A DNA stretch of 64,000 nt from Marsupella aquatica (taxonomy: Eukaryota > Marchantiophyta). Shown here piece by piece: positions 57,811-64,000 of the stretch. Position 1 is the stretch's first letter. Every line of letters starts with the position of its first letter. A program made the translations under genes and the position numbers. The stretch covers positions 744,001-808,000 of the forward strand of contig OZ316895.1 in the NCBI GenBank assembly GCA_973895155.1. Direction: 5' to 3'. Below the pieces are notes generated by a model. That model had not been told where the DNA came from and did not search any database. It saw only the letters and a program-made list of their open reading frames with translations.

Positions 57811-59840
57811 TTGGTGGGTTGGAGATGCTTTTAGGGGGTGGGAGAGGCTCTTTACTCTTTAGGGTGGAGACCCAGGCAAAATCTCAGCAACCAGCAAAAA
57901 GTAAATTCTCCACAGAAATGTCCAGAACGCTAGTGCTAGTGAGCTGACTAGTGGCAAAACTTGTAAACATACTCAGTGAGAAGTAACACTTTCCATTTGC
58001 GCTTCCTCATAATCGGCTGCATCTGCTTCGAGACATTTTCCAACAGCTTCCGTGCATCGCCATCTCTCTCCAGAGTTTTAGTTTCCCATACTGTACTTCA
58101 CACAATTCCCCCCTTCAATCGACGCGATCGGCATCACTCCTTGTCCTCCTGTAGTGTCCTATCTTATTACAATTCACCTCCCAACTCGAAATCTTCTCTG
58201 GATACACCCACTCAATCCTTCAGAGCTTCAAGAGCTTTCCCCTTTACGTAGTCTATGCAAACTTGAGAAATTCAATGCTCCCAAATACGACTTCAAACAC
58301 TTTCGGAGGTGGATCGTTTATCTTACGATCTCGTCGTCCTGCTGCGCCAGGATCCTAACAAGTCGTACCAAGTCCTTTTCAGTCTGAAGTCTGGAGCGCT
58401 CATCCCACGAAGAATCAGGAGAGCTCTCTACTATACAGTTGGCGCGCCTTTAGCAATGACAAGCATCCTGTTGCAATATGCCTCCAGATTCTGGATAATT
58501 TAATAAGCATCATTCTGTAGAACGTTGGTACCAGTGATGACTCATATCAGAGACTGACACTCAGCAGGCTTGAAAACTTTAGTGGAACCAGCCCTAAGGT
58601 GGTTTCCGATCACTTCCCTGCCCTTCCCTTCATACCCAACACTTTTTGACATGCGGCGGGACCTACCAACACAGGGGCTCACTCGCTGAATGCTGAGGCG
58701 GGCATGCAACAATAGATTTTTCCGAGAATGATGTCACCCTCAAAGATGACACTGCGATGAGTACGTATACAATCTCGCTCGATTTCTCTCTTGATTGCGT
58801 TTCTTAACCTGATCCTTGTCCCGGAATATTTGTGCTGGGAAACCAGATCCGGATATGCTCGTGCATGCTCCGGAGCACCTCAACTTCAGTGCATCATGTT
58901 AAGGAACTTCCCTTGCTCGTTCAACACATACATTCGAAGAGAATGTTCTAACTTGGGGACTTCGGTTTCCCTAAGATGTAGCTCGAGCTGTTCGACTTGC
59001 TATCGGCCATCGTGCTGTGTGGTTCTGTAGGAGATGACAATTGTTTTCTAAAGCCCAGCTGGAAGATTTGAAAATTGCGGTGCCCCGTAGCGTGCAGATC
59101 ACATTTGCACATGGTTCTGAATTGAGCATAGTTGTACAATTACAGTTCATGTTTTAAACCTAGCTGGGAGATTGCTGTGCCTCTGAGTAGCCAGATCTCA
59201 CTTCAGGTCGATTGGAGAAGTACAATAGATTTTCTAAGACCTAGCTGGGAAATCTGAAAATGTCCGTGCCTGAGAAGGTCAGATCTGAATTGAGGATGGT
59301 TGCAGAAGTTGAGTAGAGAGGAAGAAGAGTGGCAGTCAGAGCGATTTGTTGGGGGCAGGCATCGGTGCTATTCTTGAAACTGGCTGCTATGCTGTAGGGA
59401 GTAGCGAATGAGGCTCTGCTGCAAGCCGTGTACGTACGCTGAGATGTCGAGTGACTACGGTCTGTGGCAGCATGACATTCGATTTCTGTCCCGAAATGTC
59501 GAACATGAAGGCTGACGTTGCTAAATGGTCGGAAGAGCTTGTCTCATGTGGCCTAACTGTTTAGAACAAGAGAGAGCCGGTGTGAACCCGAGCCTACGTG
59601 GCCACTGATGACTCATCACTCCAACAGGTGAGACACAGTAGTCACAAAGTACGGAGACAGGAGGCGTCCAACCAGAGCTGTTGAGAAGAGCGATGGCGTG
59701 AGGAGAAGACCCCACAGGAACTAGCAAGTGAGCAGGACCGGACAGAGAGTAGTATTATTTGGAAAGAAGACGATTGTATGTGATATAGTGCTCTCGTTTT
59801 GCTGCCATCGTGGGGACGGACAGAGAGTGAGCGAGAGAAG
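57811..59840. other. Intergenic, including the upstream region of the phosphatidylserine synthase gene
   Basis: No gene domain is recognised. Blocks near 59040, 59155 and 59240 repeat TTTCTAAGCCCAGCTGGAAGAT-like text (CTAGCTGGGAGATT, CTAGCTGGGAAATC), a diverged direct repeat of ~90 bp. Confidence 0.4.
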
Positions 59841-62800
59841 ATGGGGAAGCCTATCCAGTTCCAGCAGGAGGAAGAGCATCAATCGACAGTGGATGATCCG
59901 GGGGTCGAAGATCACGACACAGACAGCAAGCTGTTGAAGCTGCTGAAAGACTTGGATCCATGGACCGCTTGGGCGTATAATCCGCATACAGTTACTGTCC
60001 TGGTTTTGGGTTCTTGCTTTGTTATGTGAGTACTCCAATCCTGCACATCAATTTCTGGCATGAAGGGCTCCACTGGAATCAGTTAGACATCTTTGCCTCC
60101 ATCAAGGCTTGGTTTCCTGCACAGGTTTGGTCGAGCAGGAGGGATTTTGGAGTTTTCGTTACGCTGCAGTGGTCAAGTTTTAACTAAGCGTTGTGGATTT
60201 CGTATACACCATGTATCTTCTTTTCTTTCCGCTGAATGCTGACTTAGTTCTGGATTTTCAGTTGGGCAAGTGGTGCACTCCAACCACAGGAGCAGGGAAA
60301 GGATCCTGTTGCAAATACGAAAGTGTGAGTCAGTGAGGGTTCTTCTTTTCCTTGCGCTGGAATTAAGGAGTAGCATTTGATGTTTGGAGACCAGATGAAG
60401 TTGTCGTCTGCTGTGGTGAATCTCTCTGAATCAGATCGTTTCGGAGTTCCGACGAAAATTCAGGAGATATTGATATAAGGCTAAACATGTTTAGCCTATC
60501 CCGTTAATTCTGTTTCCATCCATGTTTCTCTTATCACCACGAATTGGCATATGGCTAAGCTTTATCAGAGTTTAGAACTCTAAGCTAGTGACCTGAGGTG
60601 TTATCGAGACAGTGCATGGCCGAAATGTCTTCAAACTAATGCACGATAATATGATTATACATGCAGCGGTGTTTGGGCTGTTGTAGCTGTTTTACTGGGC
60701 TACTTCACTCTTCAAGCACCACCGACGTAAGTCGTTCAGATGATGTCTGCACCACGTGGATTTCTACCTGATTATGTTCTCGTCAACAAGATATGTTGCA
60801 TTGCTAGTCTGGTTTGGTGATGATAGAGTTTGCAAAGGGGTAGCTTGAAGTAATTGCTTCTTGAATTACCCGAATTCTAACCCTCAGATTTACGCAGGAT
60901 ATTAATACGACCCCATCCTGCTTTCTGGCGCCTAGTTCATGGCATAGCTGTGGTCTACCTCCTCTTCTTAACGTTCCTTTTGTTTCAGGTATATATCGTT
61001 TGCCCTGGCAAGCGGGACTTTTATTATAACTGCCTCTTGACTGTTTTGGTAGACCGTTTCAATTCAAAACTCTGACATTGATTCTGTTTGTAAAACAGAC
61101 TCGAGATGGTGCCCAGCAATTCATGAAGTTCTTACATCCTGATCTTGGAGTGGGTATGACTGCCACATCCCCAAATCTAGGAATCCGTACAGCCGTTTGG
61201 GTCACTGATTGTAGTGATGACTTGCAGATGTCACAAACATTTGAGTATCAGAAGTTTGTCAGACCCACAAAGTTACAGATTGGGATTTGACAATCAATTT
61301 TGATTCGTATAAATGTTTTACAGAGCTTGAAGAGAGGACATATGGCGCTGACTGCCGAATATATACACCAGAAAATCCAGACAGCAAGATTGCCAATGTC
61401 AAGGTATGTCCTGCAACTTGGGCTTCCACAATAAGGACCAGGTTTCCCCAAATGTGTCATATCCTGGAAGGGCACGGTCCATAACATAACGGTCATTTTT
61501 GCTAGCACTAGTCTTGGGCAAGTCTGTAACAATCCAACTCTCTGTTGTTTCCCTGGGCACTGTGAACATCATTTAGCCGTGTGCTTTTGCAGGACACCTT
61601 ATTTGATGAATTTGTTATTGCACACATCCTTGGTTGGTGGGGTAAATCTATCATGGTCCGCAGCCAAGCTCTATCTTGGATGCTATCAATCGGCTTTGAG
61701 ATGATGGAGGTATAAATGCAGAATTCATTAATTATTCTTGCTATTCATCTTGCTCACTTCTAGAGATTCGTTTCTACGTCACATTGAAGTTTACTTGTTC
61801 AATACCCCTTCATTGGATAGCAACGCAGCTGAAGATGGAAGAAGCACTGGGCAAGAGTAGTTTATTTCCTGTCACAAGTCCACCATGTTACTTGTGAAGA
61901 GCTTTAAATTTGCGTATCGCAATCCAGGTGACTTTCAATCATATGTTGCCAAACTTCAATGAATGTTGGTGGGACAGCCTTATCCTTGATATAGCAATTT
62001 GCAACTTTCTAGGTATGATCACTCGATTCTGGAATTGCTGGCTCATGTTTTTTGATAACAAAATAAAATGACAAGTCCGGATACTTGAGATTTTCGGACC
62101 TGGAAATGCCTCGAGAGGGAGCAAATAATTCTCTCAAGGGTAACTTATATGTTGGCGTATTTGTTCCGAGCAGTGTTTAAACCTTGTGTGGTTATTCTTG
62201 AATCTCGTGCGTTACGTTCACTCTCGCTTATGCAGTAGGCTTTCTATTGAGGTCATTCTTGTCGAATTCTCAGGCATATGGGCTGGATTAAGAACTGTAC
62301 GCTATTTTGAGGGAAAAACATATGCATGGGTGGGATTGAGCCGGCAGCCTACCATGTTTGGCAAGGTATTTGGGATCTTACTTACCAACCGCTGTGACAG
62401 GCTTCATACGTGTGTTTGAAGTGGGCTTTGTATGGAATACTTATAAAATATTCAACAATGCTAGCTACAGATAAATAGACACATTTCCCTTTGTATATAT
62501 GTTTTCAAAGTTGCTGATATGTGGGTGTCGGTTCATATTTAAGTTTCAGCAATTTCCGAGTGTTGACATTGAATGACAGACACTGACGGTACACGCACAA
62601 GCTCCTGACCTTTGTCATTCATGCAGCTGAAACGGTCGTTGGGTCAGTTTACACCTGCCTCCTGGGACAAGGATCAATGGAATTTTTTTTCGGGCCCCGT
62701 TCGATTTGTACAAGTCATTGGATTGGTTATTGTTATCCTTATAGTAGAGGTGAACGCCTTTTTCCTCAAGTATGTGTTGTGGATCCCGCCGAGGAACCCA

Positions 62801-63965
62801 TTGAACACATATCGGCTTATTATCTGGTGGCTTATTGCGAATCCATCTATTCGAGAGTGGAATTCCTATATTCAAAGCAGGTACGCCCTCAGTCCCTCAT
62901 TCTTATGGGCCTACTCATTCACATCATTGATTGCCAACGGTGCCCCATGGACTCTAATTAATTAGTTCATTCATTCACCGTTCCATGCCTCTTACCCAGA
63001 ATGGTAAAAGCAGGGTTAATTTCTACGACTTCAATGCCTGTCAACTCAACTGAATCAATGGAATTTAATGGTGTTGAAGTCCACTTAAGTAAAGTCAAAC
63101 GAATCTTCATTGTGCCTGATCGTTCTCAATCGTCATGTTCATGTAGTTGATTTGTTGGTGCTCTCCCTGGTCATGACATTGATAGCAGTGTATATTTCTG
63201 CCGAGATTATTTCAAGTGTGCTATGAGATGCGCTGAGATTTCCAGCAAGTTGGAACAGTCATATCTCTTACTAATTTTGTAGGTTCAAGTTGCTGTGAAG
63301 GCTTGGACCTTCAACTGAAGCTCAGATCAGGCATTTTCTTGCATTGACGTGCATGTTGGATGCGACTTTCTGGCAAAGGATGTCTGACGTTGAAAGTAAA
63401 CACATTGGCCTTTCGTGTAAGCTCTTGTGACAACCTGTCGTGCATGCTTGCAGTAAGTCAGTGAAGAAAATAGGAGCATTTTGCTGGCTTGCTATAGCCA
63501 TCGTCATCCTGGAAGTACTCATTTGCGTTAAGTTTGGTCAAGGTATGTATGGCAATTCTGTTTGTGAAGGGCTTTGAAGTTCAATCTGGACAAACAGTAG
63601 AACTTATCTTTCAATAGTAAATTTATCAATTTAGGTTTGTAGTAAAATCATTACACGGAAAACGCCGTTTAATCAACCTTGGTGGACACGGCTCTCGTCC
63701 TACATCATTTTCATTTCATTTGAAATGCAATCAAAGTGAATTGGGGACCTAATATTTTGTTTTCTGATATGTGACAAGATTCTGGTGCTTACATCTGCTC
63801 TTTTTTACAGGATATTTTCCGAAGCCAATGCCTGCCTGGATCTTTTGGTTCTGGAGTATAGCTGGGGTTTCTTTTGTGTTCATTCTTATTGGGTGGTCCA
63901 TCAAGCAGTATCGAGATCCAAAGCCTTCTCAAGACGCTTTCCTGGAATCAAAGAAAATATCTTAA
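59841..63965 (+). CDS. PSS1: Phosphatidylserine synthase, base-exchange type
   Basis: Twelve exons: 59841-60025, 60262-60324, 60667-60726, 60898-60988, 61099-61153, 61324-61403, 61593-61709, 61928-62012, 62274-62365, 62627-62880, 63454-63542, 63811-63965. All introns are GT-AG and phases agree, giving 441 residues (plant PSS1 is usually ~420-425). The enzyme swaps the head group of phosphatidylethanolamine or -choline for L-serine in the ER membrane. Hallmarks are [118 protein letters not shown] and WWLIANP. Multiple hydrophobic segments span the protein. The N-terminal ~35 residues are acidic and variable, as in plants. The start is the first ATG before LDPWTAWAY. No breaks are seen, so the gene appears functional. 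Confidence 0.95.
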
Positions 63966-64000
63966 AATATGGTGGTTTTGGTCAATGTCTGTAGTAGTAA

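Noticed and set aside
60173-60376. Minus-strand frames within the phosphatidylserine synthase introns
   Set aside because: They overlap exon 2 and introns of a well-supported plus-strand gene and have no domain.

Overview
The window looks like nuclear DNA of a land plant, probably a non-seed plant. It has spliced genes with GT-AG introns, TTTAGGG-type telomere-like tracts, Ty1/copia retroelements with an initiator-Met tRNA primer site, and three recognisable plant housekeeping or signalling genes: a base-exchange phosphatidylserine synthase, an AHSA1-like small protein, and a protein with the N-terminal Cys-rich domain of extra-large G proteins. The species cannot be named from the sequence alone.

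Layout. 1-4224 and 12719-17377 are two closely similar copies, in opposite orientation, of a transposable element encoding a ~1,100-residue coiled-coil protein. Between and beyond them (4225-12713 and 17383-22100) lies a compact minus-strand gene set: a three-exon gene combining a ParB-like segment with a methyltransferase-like segment, an acidic protein rich in Lys/Ala/Glu pentapeptides, three tandem F-box-like genes and a small possible Zn-binding protein. Almost every gap between these genes, and some introns, carries a 16-20 bp palindrome of the form CACGCG-N6-CGCGTG. It is also amplified in two tandem arrays (11.2-12.0 kb and 19.4-20.2 kb). 22109-28181 is a decayed DUF8039/DUF7869-type transposon gene, split by a second type of coiled-coil element (23752-26422).

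29.0-32.8 kb holds a 5'-truncated copia element and a MITE. 35.6-37.5 kb holds the XLG-like gene. 40.4-46.1 kb holds a MITE followed by a full-length but inactive copia element, itself carrying a nested solo LTR. 48.7-51.2 kb holds the AHSA1-like gene (six exons). 52-58 kb is AT-rich with MITEs, an old degenerate tandem repeat and a 5'-truncated LINE-like insertion. 59841-63965 holds the complete 12-exon phosphatidylserine synthase gene.

Two things deserve most attention. (1) A ParB-like/methyltransferase-like gene surrounded by dispersed palindromic sites resembles a partition or modification system with its own sites. (2) A family of elements has TGT...ACA ends, 5-bp target duplications, no LTRs, a coiled-coil protein and a conserved TTCCGCCGCCGGAA hairpin near the 3' end. 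It fits no class I can name with confidence. All coordinates and splice sites were read by eye; no alignment or database search was run.
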